From Gloeocapsopsis dulcis (GTDB taxonomy: Bacteria; Cyanobacteriota; Cyanobacteriia; Cyanobacteriales; Chroococcidiopsidaceae): 64,000 bases of DNA. Positions 37,648-46,549 of this stretch are shown piece after piece (position 1 is the first letter of the stretch; every line of letters starts with the position of its first letter). The DNA is taken from positions 1,473,501 through 1,537,500 of the forward strand of contig NZ_CP119968.1 in NCBI RefSeq assembly GCF_032163395.1, in the 5' to 3' direction. The notes under the pieces were generated by a model. It was not told the DNA's origin. It worked only from the letters and a program-made list of their open reading frames with translations, and did no database searches. The translations under genes were made by a program, and so were the position numbers.

Positions 37648-39294
37648 ATGCAATTAAAAGTGCAGCCTGCATCTGTGCAGGACAACTCACTTTCTGAGAA
37701 ACTCGTTTGGGAAGTCAGTCGCCGTCGTAATTTTGCCATCATTTCTCACCCAGACGCAGGTAAAACGACGCTAACCGAAAAACTTTTGTTGTACGGTGGT
37801 GCTATTCAAGAAGCTGGAGCCGTTAAAGCAAAGCGGGCGCAGCGTAGTGCTACCTCTGACTGGATGGCAATGGAGCAACAACGGGGAATTTCTATCACAT
37901 CCACTGTGTTGCAATTTGAGTATCAAGAACACTTACTAAATTTGTTGGATACTCCAGGACACCAGGATTTCAGTGAAGATACTTATCGCACGCTTGCCGC
38001 AGCCGATAATGCTGTGATGCTAATTGATGCAGCAAAAGGTTTAGAAACACAGACACGCAAGCTGTTTGAAGTATGCAGAATGCGTCAACTACCTATTTTC
38101 ACCTTCATCAATAAGCTTGATCGCCCCAGCTTAACACCACTGGAACTCATCGATGAAATTGAGCAGGAATTAGGGCTAACCACCTACGTTATTAACTGGC
38201 CCATTGGTACAGGCGATCAGTTTAGAGGTGTCTTTGATCGGCGTCAACAGCGCATCCATTTGTTTGCCAAAACAGCTGCACATGGTAGTAAAAAAGCTAC
38301 TGATACCATAATTTCTCTGGGCGATCCTCGGCTCGAATCGCTGCTGGAACCAGAGTTGTATCACCAACTCAAAGAAGACTTAGAACTACTCGATGGTATT
38401 GGTCCTGAACTGGATATAGACGCGATCCATCAAGGCAAGCTGACACCTGTATTTTTTGGCAGTGCCATGAATAACTTTGGTGTGGAGTTGTTTCTAGAGG
38501 CATTTTTAGACTATGCCCTTGAACCGACTGCCCATGAAAGTAATCGAGGTGAAATTGCGCCTACGTATCCGGAATTTTCGGGATTTGTCTTTAAGTTACA
38601 GGCAAACATGGACCCTAAACACCGCGATCGTGTTGCCTTTTTGCGAGTTTGTTCTGGCAAGTTTGAAAAAGATATGGTGGTGACTCATGCCCGCACGGGT
38701 AAAACTATTCGCCTATCGCATCCTCAGAAGCTATTTGCTCAAGACCGAGAAACTGTTGAAGTTGCCTATGCTGGAGATGTAGTAGGTTTGAATAACCCTG
38801 GCAGTTTTGTCATTGGCGACACTGTTTGTGTAAACGAACGAGTACGGTATCCTGATATTCCTTCCTTCTCACCAGAAATGTTTGCTTTCCTCAGAAACGC
38901 CGATCCAACGAAGTATAAGAACTTCAACAAAGGCGTATCAGAACTCCAAGAAGAAGGCGCGATTCAAATTCTCAACTCTACTGATGAGAGTAAGCGCGAT
39001 CCAATTTTGGCAGCGATTGGACAACTTCAGTTTGAGGTCGTGCAGTTTCGGTTGCTTAATGAATATAGCGTGGAAACTCGGCTAGAGGTTTTGCCGTATG
39101 CAGTGGCGCGATGGGTTGTGGATGGTTGGGAAGCTTTAGAGAAAGTAGGTCGTTTGTTTAACACTTTTATAGCGAAAGACCGTTGGAACCGCCCTGTGCT
39201 GTTGTTTAAAAATCAGTGGAATTTAGAGCAGGTAATCGCAGATCATCCCCATTTGGAATTGAGTCCAATTGCCTTACCTCCAGTTACAAGCTAG
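37648..39294 (+). CDS. prfC: Peptide chain release factor 3
   Basis: A 548-residue translational GTPase, normal length for RF3. G motifs are present: [19 protein letters not shown] (P-loop), [12 protein letters not shown] (switch I), [16 protein letters not shown] (switch II) and TFINKLDRP (NKxD). Beta-barrel and C-terminal domains follow ([37 protein letters not shown]). RF3 uses GTP to release RF1 and RF2 from the ribosome after termination. It appears monocistronic, with a 150-base gap on the 3' side. Confidence 0.96.
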   Translation: MQLKVQPASVQDNSLSEKLVWEVSRRRNFAIISHPDAGKTTLTEKLLLYGGAIQEAGAVKAKRAQRSATSDWMAMEQQRGISITSTVLQFEYQEHLLNLLDTPGHQDFSEDTYRTLAAADNAVMLIDAAKGLETQTRKLFEVCRMRQLPIFTFINKLDRPSLTPLELIDEIEQELGLTTYVINWPIGTGDQFRGVFDRRQQRIHLFAKTAAHGSKKATDTIISLGDPRLESLLEPELYHQLKEDLELLDGIGPELDIDAIHQGKLTPVFFGSAMNNFGVELFLEAFLDYALEPTAHESNRGEIAPTYPEFSGFVFKLQANMDPKHRDRVAFLRVCSGKFEKDMVVTHARTGKTIRLSHPQKLFAQDRETVEVAYAGDVVGLNNPGSFVIGDTVCVNERVRYPDIPSFSPEMFAFLRNADPTKYKNFNKGVSELQEEGAIQILNSTDESKRDPILAAIGQLQFEVVQFRLLNEYSVETRLEVLPYAVARWVVDGWEALEKVGRLFNTFIAKDRWNRPVLLFKNQWNLEQVIADHPHLELSPIALPPVTS

Positions 39295-39464
39295 TTATAA
39301 GATGTAGCAATGCCAGAATCCAGCTGATCTAACATGAAAAATCAAGATGAGCAATGGAATAGAGTGTCGTTATATCGAGACTCGTAAATCTATAGTAGGC
39401 GTCCACCCAGCTAACACCGAGTTACTAGAAACCGGAAGTAGCAGCTTTGTACAGCAATTATAAA

Positions 39465-40352
39465 ATGACTACAACACCTTTGTTTTTGAGAAATACTTGG
39501 TACTATGCCCTACCAGGTGAGCAGCTTAAACCTGGACAGCTACTTTCAAAAATCCTCTTGAATGAGCCAATCGTTTTTAGTCGGGATCTTTCAGGCACAG
39601 TCTTTGCTAAGCAAGGCGAAACAAGAAGTTATCCAACTTGCGAAGTGCAAGGAAATATTTGGATTTATATGTCAAATGATGACACTTCCCCACCGTCAGG
39701 ATCAGTTCCACAAGTTCCTGGATTTGGCAACCAATCTTACCAAGCTGTCCAAACGATCCGTTTTCCCTGTGATATCAATCATGCTGTAGTGGGACTGATC
39801 GATCCTGCGCATATTGCGTTTGTTCACCAAGCATGGTGGTGGCGATCGCCTAAAACACTCAATGAGGTAGTCAAAACCTTCGAGCCATCATTGTATGGCT
39901 TTACTATGAAACGACATCCGCTAGAACAACAAACTTTTTTCTATCGCTTGATTGGACGCAATCCCCACATCGAAATTTCATTCCAGCTACCAGGAGTTCG
40001 GATTGAGCAAGTATCTACCGAAAAACATATGGTTTGCAACTTAACTGCAATTACTCCGATTTCAGAAACTGAAACTGAGGAAACAACTATTTTCTATACA
40101 ACCTTACCGTGGTTTCCTGTTCTCAAACCATTGTTGCTATGGTTTACTCGTAGTTTTCTCAATCAAGATCGAGAAATTTTGATCAAACAACAAATGGGTT
40201 TAAAACATAATCCGCCGTTGACCTTGGTTGGAGATGCCGATGCTCAATCTCGTTGGTATTACAGATTAAAGGCGGAATTTGCTCGCTCTCAAATGCAGGG
40301 GCGTCCTTTTGTTAACCCCATTCAAGAGCAGACACTTCGCTGGCGGAGTTAG
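39465..40352 (+). pseudogene. Pheophorbide-oxygenase-like Rieske oxygenase lacking its Rieske domain
   Basis: About 295 residues from ATG 39465 (a TTG at 39447 is also possible). The N-terminus (LFLRNTWYYALPGEQLKPGQ, EPIVFSRDLSGTVFA) is that of Rieske-type oxygenases related to PaO/ACD1 and Tic55. Where relatives have about 60-70 residues with the C-x-H and C-x2-H ligands of the [2Fe-2S] cluster, this frame goes directly from GTVFA to KQGETRSYPTCEVQGNIWIYM (around 39606-39626). The mononuclear iron motif DPAHIAFVH is intact, and the rest continues normally. The protein cannot receive electrons in the usual way. It is listed as a pseudogene, although the frame is undamaged. Confidence 0.75.
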
Positions 40353-40472
40353 ACTGCTGTTGAGTTATCAAGAAAGATAATAATCCAGCAAAATTTACAC
40401 TAGAGACAAACTGTTGAAAGATGCGATCGAGAAATTAAAATTAGGCGATCGCTTTTACTAGTCATTTTAAAC

Positions 40473-40510
40473 CCCAGCTAGAAATGCTTTATGCAGTCTT
40501 ACTAGCTGGG
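40473..40510 (-). terminator. Hairpin terminator after ccmK
   Basis: CCCAGCTAG (40473-40481) and CTAGCTGGG (40502-40510) form a perfect 9-bp stem 14 bases beyond the ccmK stop. Read leftwards it is followed by GTTTAAAAT, a weak T tract. It lies between convergent genes. Confidence 0.6.
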
Positions 40511-40523
40511 TTCACTTGATTAT

Positions 40524-40835
40524 TTAATCTGTCCGAAACTGTTCAACTTCTTCGCTGTAACGAATGGGTAGAACGTACTCCAAATTTTCGTGAGGACGGG
40601 CAATAACGTGGGTAGAGATGACTTGTCCGCCATTGACGCGATTAGCTGTATCAACCCCAGCGGCAATAGAAGCTTGCACTTCAGCAACATCACCTCGGAC
40701 AATAACTGTTACGCGACCACTACCAATCTTTTCGTAACCTACCAACGTAACCCGTGCAGATTTTACCATTGCATCTGCTGCTTCCACTACTGCAGGAAAG
40801 CCCACTGTTTCAATCATTCCAACTGCAATTGACAT
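40524..40835 (-). CDS. ccmK: Carboxysome shell protein CcmK (BMC-H)
   Basis: A 103-residue single BMC domain: [40 protein letters not shown] and [20 protein letters not shown]. It is close to CcmK1/CcmK2 in length and sequence and keeps the KIGSGR pore loop. Hexamers of such proteins tile the beta-carboxysome facets and gate metabolites. It lies 43 bases downstream of rca on the same strand and away from any ccmLMN genes in this window, as is usual for satellite ccmK loci. Paralogue number cannot be assigned. Confidence 0.95.
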   Translation of the reverse strand: MSIAVGMIETVGFPAVVEAADAMVKSARVTLVGYEKIGSGRVTVIVRGDVAEVQASIAAGVDTANRVNGGQVISTHVIARPHENLEYVLPIRYSEEVEQFRTD

Positions 40836-40878
40836 ATATTTCCTTGGTTAATTAAGTTTGCATAGTGTTACGAACTAC

Positions 40879-42174
40879 TCAACGACTAGGACGCTGAATA
40901 ATTGTTTCCATCACTCGCTGTCTATCCCCAGGCTGAATCCCAAACACGCGAACATATTCGTTTTCATGATCAGCCAAGCAAGATTCCAAAGTTGCGATCG
41001 CCTCGGATTTATCCTGGGCTTGAATTACAGTAGCACTTTGCCAAGAACCTGTACGGAAGCGGCGCTGATCGACGTATTCCACACCGATGCGATATCCTTG
41101 CGCGAGTAAAGTTTGTACTTGCTGAACAACTTCTGAATCTATTGTAGTTGCTTGCGGTTTACTATAATTGTGTCCATTACTCGTTTGACGCGGTGGATCA
41201 ACCTCAGCATTTCTCCTAGTAGAACCATTTCCCCGTTCATACTGAGTAGTAGGTGCAGGTGCAGAATCTTGGCTGCTATTTGGTTGTGAGTTTGATGCAC
41301 CAATATTATAAGCAGCTGCTAATCGTAACTCCTGTAATCGCCGTTGCTCATTTACTATGAGCTTACCCTGTTCGATTAAATGGGAAAGGCTAAAGTCTGG
41401 CTTTTTAAAACTGGGTGGTTTTTCAGCACTGTTGACAACTTGTTTACCGACACGAGCAAATCCTACACTTTCGATAAAGCCTAGAATTTGCTCATCATAG
41501 ATGCGCGATCGCAACGCCCCATAAAAGTCAATTGATTGTTCTAAAAACGTATCTACTAATGTTTCAACATCAGATTTAGACAATTCATCAGGTTCAAAAA
41601 TTCCGCCAACAATGCCAATTTTATCTTCCCGATTGGGTTCCCAGTAAAACTTCTCCATTCTGCCATCACGCACGAGTGGAGCGTAAAGGGTAGTCAAATC
41701 GTTACCCGTGACAATAATGGGGACACGGGGTAGTGGCTTATCGTCATAACTACCAGGAAGTTGTACGTTAGTTGGATTGTCAGCAATATTCATCAACGTA
41801 CCATTAACTAGCTGAGTATTAACGGTATATTGAGTTGCTTGGTCAAATCTACCAGCGCCAGCATCTAAATCATTAATCATTAATATTGCCATTTTGCCGC
41901 GAGTCCGAATTAAATCTGCGGCTTCTCGATATCGCAGGCGAATTAATCGGGCTGGATCGCCAGCGTCTGGGCTTTCTAATTCTCCACCAGAAATATGAAC
42001 CGCTTCAACGCCCATGAGATCGAACACCAGTTCGCACTGAAAAGTTTTTCCCTCTCCTTTATGTCCGTGAATACCTAAAATGAGTGGGACGCGAACACCA
42101 GGTAGATTGAGAAAGTTCTTTGTAATATGAACAGCAAGCTTGTTAAGGAAACGAGGAGCAATGTAATATCCCAT
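40879..42174 (-). CDS. rca: Rubisco activase with C-terminal SSUL domain
   Basis: A 431-residue protein. The AAA+ domain (residues 1-285) starts MGYYIAPRFLNKLAVHITKN. It contains Walker A GIHGHKGEGKTFQCE, Walker B AILMINDLDAG and the DGRMEKFYWEP arginine-finger region. A low-complexity linker (about 290-350, rich in Asn, Ser and Pro) joins a small-subunit-like domain (residues 355-431: VVQQVQTLLAQGYRIGVEYV, RRFRTGSWQS, VRVFGIQPGDRQRVMETII). In cyanobacteria this SSUL domain links the activase to Rubisco in carboxysomes. The downstream ccmK is probably co-transcribed. The gene is isolated from rbcL/rbcS here. Confidence 0.95.
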   Translation of the reverse strand: MGYYIAPRFLNKLAVHITKNFLNLPGVRVPLILGIHGHKGEGKTFQCELVFDLMGVEAVHISGGELESPDAGDPARLIRLRYREAADLIRTRGKMAILMINDLDAGAGRFDQATQYTVNTQLVNGTLMNIADNPTNVQLPGSYDDKPLPRVPIIVTGNDLTTLYAPLVRDGRMEKFYWEPNREDKIGIVGGIFEPDELSKSDVETLVDTFLEQSIDFYGALRSRIYDEQILGFIESVGFARVGKQVVNSAEKPPSFKKPDFSLSHLIEQGKLIVNEQRRLQELRLAAAYNIGASNSQPNSSQDSAPAPTTQYERGNGSTRRNAEVDPPRQTSNGHNYSKPQATTIDSEVVQQVQTLLAQGYRIGVEYVDQRRFRTGSWQSATVIQAQDKSEAIATLESCLADHENEYVRVFGIQPGDRQRVMETIIQRPSR

Positions 42175-42735
42175 AGTATTAGTTACAGTTGTGTGATTGC
42201 TGCTATTCGAGTTGAAAACTTAGTAAAATTGTGGAGTAGGCAGCTTGCCTGCTGATGCCCTGCTAAAGTCTATAGAAATAGCACTCTACAAAGCTTCTAG
42301 CACAGTTCTACATCAGGTAAAGATTTGATTAAAGTAGATATTATTCTTATGGTGGAGATGCAGCAGTACTAAAATCTTGGTTACAAATCTGCTGCGCAGC
42401 TAAAGCTAATAAATTTGTAATGTAGCAGTAATATCTTTCAAGCTGCATCAGCTAGCACCTGCATCGTGAAAACGCTTAGGTTTAATTTTTGAACCTGATT
42501 ACTTAACAACTTACCATATTTTTGAATATGTATGATGCAATCGCTTCTCCTTTAAGCTATCTAGATTTGCGAGCAACTCTTCTACTCTTCTACTAAATAA
42601 AGACTCACATCTATCTAGAGTTAGATCTATTAGCTCAAATTATGATTAATTCCGGTTATTCATAAAAAATAAACCATTTGTATAAAAATAAAGAATAGAC
42701 ATTAAAAATATTTTTAAGTAACTTGCTTCAGCAAT
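42175..42735. other. Intergenic region upstream of rca
   Basis: About 560 AT-rich bases between the divergent rca gene and the serine-hydrolase remnant. No ORF, RNA or repeat stands out. Confidence 0.5.
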
Positions 42736-43603
42736 ATGGTTAAGTGGCTACCTGGAAACGATAAGAGTAACTTACGGTTGTTCATCTTTCAAATTCAATC
42801 ACTGCTTTGTTCTCGTTTAGGAAGGCAGATCGTTAAGGTAACTCTATACTTTTTACTCGGTATCTTACTCCTGTTCATACCCAGCTTTCACCTACAGCTA
42901 GCAGCAAACGTGCCATCACAAGCACTCGTACAACAAAACACAGATGCAACTCAGCAAGGAATTTCCAGCCGCCAAGAACTTGAAAGCTTCATGGATAAAT
43001 TCTTTGCAGAACAAATGGAGGAACTTCACGTTCCTGGTGCAGCGATCGCATTAGTCAAAGATGGTTAAGTCTTTTTTACGAAGCGATCGCGGAAATATTA
43101 CCTATATGTATCACCCACTCGATCTTGGTCCTGCTGGGTTTGAGAAGTTACCTTGGTATGAAACGACTTATTTTCACATACCACTCGCAATTTTCTTTCT
43201 TATTGCCTTTCTCTCAGCAACTTGGGTGGGAATTATCCGTAATATAGTTCGTTATCACTCTAAATCTTCGCAACAGCATAAACCTATCGCCAGGTTAGCA
43301 TGGCTAGTTGCTGGCATAGTTAGTTTACTTTATTTAGTATTTCCTATTGGTATGGGTTTGGCGCTGTTACTTAACGATCCGATCGAGTTGATTTACGGAG
43401 TGCCTTCAGTGATGGTTGCATTACTATGGATTCCGATAGTAGCAGCTTTAATATCGATTTTATTGCCCATGTTTGCAGTTCTAGCTTGGCAGAAAAAATA
43501 TTGGTCATCGTGGGGCAAACTGCATTACTCTATCGTCACCATAGCTACTTTAGGATTTATCCCCTTTTTGGATTACTGGAATTTACTTGGTTTTCGATTT
43601 TAA
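42736..43603 (+). pseudogene. Serine hydrolase (class C beta-lactamase family) with catalytic core deleted
   Basis: The first frame (42736-43068) has a signal/anchor (residues 38-54) and the start of a beta-lactamase/CubicO domain: SRQELESFMDKFFAEQMEEL, VPGAAIALVKDG, then TAA. The second frame (from about 43061) encodes only the C-terminal membrane domain seen in long relatives: HPLDLGPAGFEKLPWYETTY followed by four or five helices to the stop at 43603. The central part with the SxxK and YxN motifs (roughly 300-400 residues) is absent, and the halves are out of frame. GCGATCGC octamers lie on both sides of the join (near 43040 and 43083). Confidence 0.8.
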
Positions 43604-43812
43604 CTCACAATACTACTTATAGGTTTCATTTAAGGTATGAACATCCAGTTGGGGTTGCTAATTGTTCATTGCTAATAGAAGATAAAGGTTGTAAATTTTA
43701 GCATCTTTATCCCACCATTTATCAGCATTTAGATCGTAAATTTTTCAGTCATTTTTCATATCTATTTCTGGCGGTAGCGGTTTCCACTTTTGTTAGTATG
43801 AGTACGATTTAC

Positions 43813-45171
43813 TTATTCCTCTGCTTGTCCATTGTGCTGTTTTGTTAATGTATTTTGATGTTGTCTTTGATGCAAAATCGGTAAAGAATTACGAAATTCT
43901 AGAGTATAAATATCTGTTGGTAACTCTATTCCCGCATTCATCAATGACTCTTTAATGACTTGTGCAACCTGCGACGTTGCTTCTAAAAAAGCCATACGCC
44001 GCGAATTTACCCAAAAGCGAACTTCAATATTTACAGTACTTGGCGCGAGTTCGCGAATCAAGATTTCTAGCGGTTGACTAACTTCTACACCATTGATTGT
44101 CAAAACAGCATCTCTAATAATCTGTTTTGCTGTATTAATATCCGCAGCATAATCAATACCAACGATCACTGAACTCCGGCGAACTGAGGAAGCTGTATTA
44201 TTAGTAATGCTAGCTTGAAAGACTTCTTGATTAGGAACATATACCATGCGTCCATCATAAGTTTGAATAGTAGTCGCACGGAGTTGAATTTGAGTAATTG
44301 TGCCTTCAAATTCTTTAATAACTACTTGATCGCCGAGCCGAAATGGCCGCGCTGCAAGTAAAATGACACCAGAAATATAATTACCGAGAATATCTCTCAA
44401 GCTAAAACCAATTGCAACTGTGGTTAGTCCTAAAGTTCCAAGTAGCGCAGTAAAATCGAGACCTAAAACTCCCAGGGCAATGATAGAACCACCTACCCAC
44501 ACTCCACCATATCCTAATTTAGCAATGAGGATTTCAGTACTGCGATCGCCTTCAGTGCGTTGCGCCCAGCTGTAAGCAACTTGTCGTACTCCACGGGCAA
44601 TCGTCCATGTCAATACCACAATAATTAAACCACCAATAATCGAGGGCAAATTATCAATAATATCGCGGACTAATTCCCGCATCGTTATTTCAACGCGCTG
44701 GACAACATCAATTGCTAATGGTGGCTGATCAAAGGCTTGATTAAGTGCGATCGCCCACTGTTGCGCCAATTCTTCAACAGAGACACCAAAATCTTCTGCA
44801 TCTTGCTGCGTTACTGTCATCAATACGCGGTTATTCACCTGTAGTGTCGCGATATTGCGTTGGGGACTCGTTTGTACAGTAACAGTTCCTATCGCTTGCG
44901 ATCGCGCTAAAACACTGGCAATGCGGCGATTGATAATTTGGGCACGTTCTGTCGCGCTGAGTTCTGGTAAGCTACCTACTTGAAATATTGGTCTACCGCG
45001 TACTAAAACATCTGCAAAAAATAATCCATCTATAGAAGTTTCTGTCGGTGCAGGAGGAGTTTCAATTATAGGAATGTCTTGGGCTAAACCAATATGACTT
45101 CTGACTAATATCAAGCTAGTTACAAACACGAAAATGTGTATTCGCCTATCAGCTTGTTTGCGTTTGCCCAT
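43813..45171 (-). CDS. Mechanosensitive channel, MscS family
   Basis: A 452-residue protein. A signal peptide (residues 10-30) precedes a periplasmic domain (about 31-165) and three helices (178-200, 220-245, 255-275). The third is the pore-lining TM3 ALLGTLGLTTVAIGFSLRDILGNYISG. The beta domain (RPFRLGDQVVIKEFEGTITQI, TYDGRMVYVPNQEVFQ) and alpha/beta C-terminal domain follow. MscS channels release solutes on hypo-osmotic shock. It lies 63 bases downstream of the baeRF gene, separated by a small palindrome. Confidence 0.92.
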   Translation of the reverse strand: MGKRKQADRRIHIFVFVTSLILVRSHIGLAQDIPIIETPPAPTETSIDGLFFADVLVRGRPIFQVGSLPELSATERAQIINRRIASVLARSQAIGTVTVQTSPQRNIATLQVNNRVLMTVTQQDAEDFGVSVEELAQQWAIALNQAFDQPPLAIDVVQRVEITMRELVRDIIDNLPSIIGGLIIVVLTWTIARGVRQVAYSWAQRTEGDRSTEILIAKLGYGGVWVGGSIIALGVLGLDFTALLGTLGLTTVAIGFSLRDILGNYISGVILLAARPFRLGDQVVIKEFEGTITQIQLRATTIQTYDGRMVYVPNQEVFQASITNNTASSVRRSSVIVGIDYAADINTAKQIIRDAVLTINGVEVSQPLEILIRELAPSTVNIEVRFWVNSRRMAFLEATSQVAQVIKESLMNAGIELPTDIYTLEFRNSLPILHQRQHQNTLTKQHNGQAEE

Positions 45172-45210
45172 TCCTTACTCTCTACTGAAAAATGCCGCAT
45201 TGATGAGTTA

Positions 45211-45225
45211 GTGGGCATTGCCCAC
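45211..45225. repeat. Short palindrome between baeRF and MscS genes
   Basis: GTGGGC-ATT-GCCCAC is a perfect 6-bp stem, common as a small intergenic repeat in cyanobacteria. It lacks a T run, so it is not clearly a terminator. Confidence 0.4.
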
Positions 45226-45234
45226 CATACTACA

Positions 45235-46386
45235 TTAATAACGGAAAATTGCTGCTGCTGGTGAATTTCCTGGTACAGATTCAGGCTCAACTGCATATAC
45301 TGTACCACTATTCATCAGAGTATGAATCGCGGCTAAATCCATCAAATCTTCATCACCTGTTTGCTGTTCGTCATGAACTTCAAGTTGATTATTTTCTGCA
45401 TCAAAGCTACCCCACTTCTGTATACCAATTCCTACGAATAAAGAATCAACTCGTTGAAAATAGGCTGCGGAAACAACTTCTGATATATTATCGCTTGTTT
45501 GTCCTGTTCCTGCTAATTCTTGATAGCGTTCAATGAGTTCTTGTTGATTTTTTTCAAAGTGAGGTTGAATAACTTCCCAAGCTTGTGCGTGTAATTCTTC
45601 GGGTTTTGAAATATCAGGATTACCTGTTACACCTTCATCGATTAAATTAGGGTAGTTATTTGCTTCTTTGTAAATCGGAAATAAGTACTCTACTCCTGCT
45701 AAAATAAGCGGACATTGTTGATTTTTGAGTAATTCTTCAATACCAGAATCTACCTTACGGAAGTAGCGCAAAATGTTTTCTTTTTGATCGTCTTCGCCTG
45801 CACCTTGTCCGTGGAATATTGCCGCGCGGTCGCCGCCACCACCTTGCGCAGTACCAGTATGAAACTGCAGTTGCTTTTCAGGATCGTCGTAACGTAATGC
45901 TTCCGCAATACTTTGTGGTACATCTTCCAAGTCAATTTCACTGACACTGTAGCGCGTACCTTGGAAGAGTCGAATTTGATTTTGACTGAGTGCGAGTAAA
46001 TAGAATTTACCATCATTTGTAAGTAGCTGAAGCATCGGCTTAAGGTGAAAGCGATCTGTTATGACCACTAATTCATCGAAGTTTAGTGGAACTTGGTAGT
46101 AGCTAAAGAAATTATCAGCGATAAAAATTGCAAGTCCATCACTTTGATGTTGCCAAAATTGATAGTCATCGAGTTCATGCGCCCGCGCTAACATATCTCT
46201 TGCATCTTGCGGACGCATTCCTCCTTCAATTAAATTGTCTTCTGCTTCTTTGATTAAATTTTTGAAACGAATTGGATCTTGCTGTGTTTGAGTTCCTAAT
46301 TTATGCGTGGGCATATAAATGGAAATACAGGTGCCTTTGGGTTGTTCAATTAATATTTTTGCTTCGTCAATTGAAAACAATTTCAT
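45235..46386 (-). CDS. baeRF-family protein (bacterial eRF1-like, probably baeRF7)
   Basis: A 383-residue soluble protein. Conserved stretches include PKGTCISIYMPTHKLGTQTQ, QFWQHQSDGLAIFIADNFFS, PLNFDELVVITDRFHLKPML, YLLALSQNQIRLFQG and ADERL-type VSAAYFQRVDSLFVGIG near the C-terminus. This order is that of the bacterial archaeo-eukaryotic release-factor-like families, which resemble eRF1 domains 2 and 3. No GGQ loop is visible; HTGTAQGGGGDRAAIFHGQG occupies the region where such families have Gly-rich loops. A role in ribosome rescue or RNA binding is proposed for the family but unproven. The subfamily number is tentative. Confidence 0.75.
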   Translation of the reverse strand: MKLFSIDEAKILIEQPKGTCISIYMPTHKLGTQTQQDPIRFKNLIKEAEDNLIEGGMRPQDARDMLARAHELDDYQFWQHQSDGLAIFIADNFFSYYQVPLNFDELVVITDRFHLKPMLQLLTNDGKFYLLALSQNQIRLFQGTRYSVSEIDLEDVPQSIAEALRYDDPEKQLQFHTGTAQGGGGDRAAIFHGQGAGEDDQKENILRYFRKVDSGIEELLKNQQCPLILAGVEYLFPIYKEANNYPNLIDEGVTGNPDISKPEELHAQAWEVIQPHFEKNQQELIERYQELAGTGQTSDNISEVVSAAYFQRVDSLFVGIGIQKWGSFDAENNQLEVHDEQQTGDEDLMDLAAIHTLMNSGTVYAVEPESVPGNSPAAAIFRY

Positions 46387-46549
46387 GTAAGCTTCTCCGA
46401 TTTGGTTAAAAGATTAGTATAACAATCTTGTTTGGGGGATAATTTTTTTAACAAAACACAAAGGGTATAAAGTACGCAAAGAAAAGAGAATAAAAGGTTA
46501 TCTTGAATTCTTCAAGTCTACATATAAGTGTTTAATTTTTGTACAGTAA

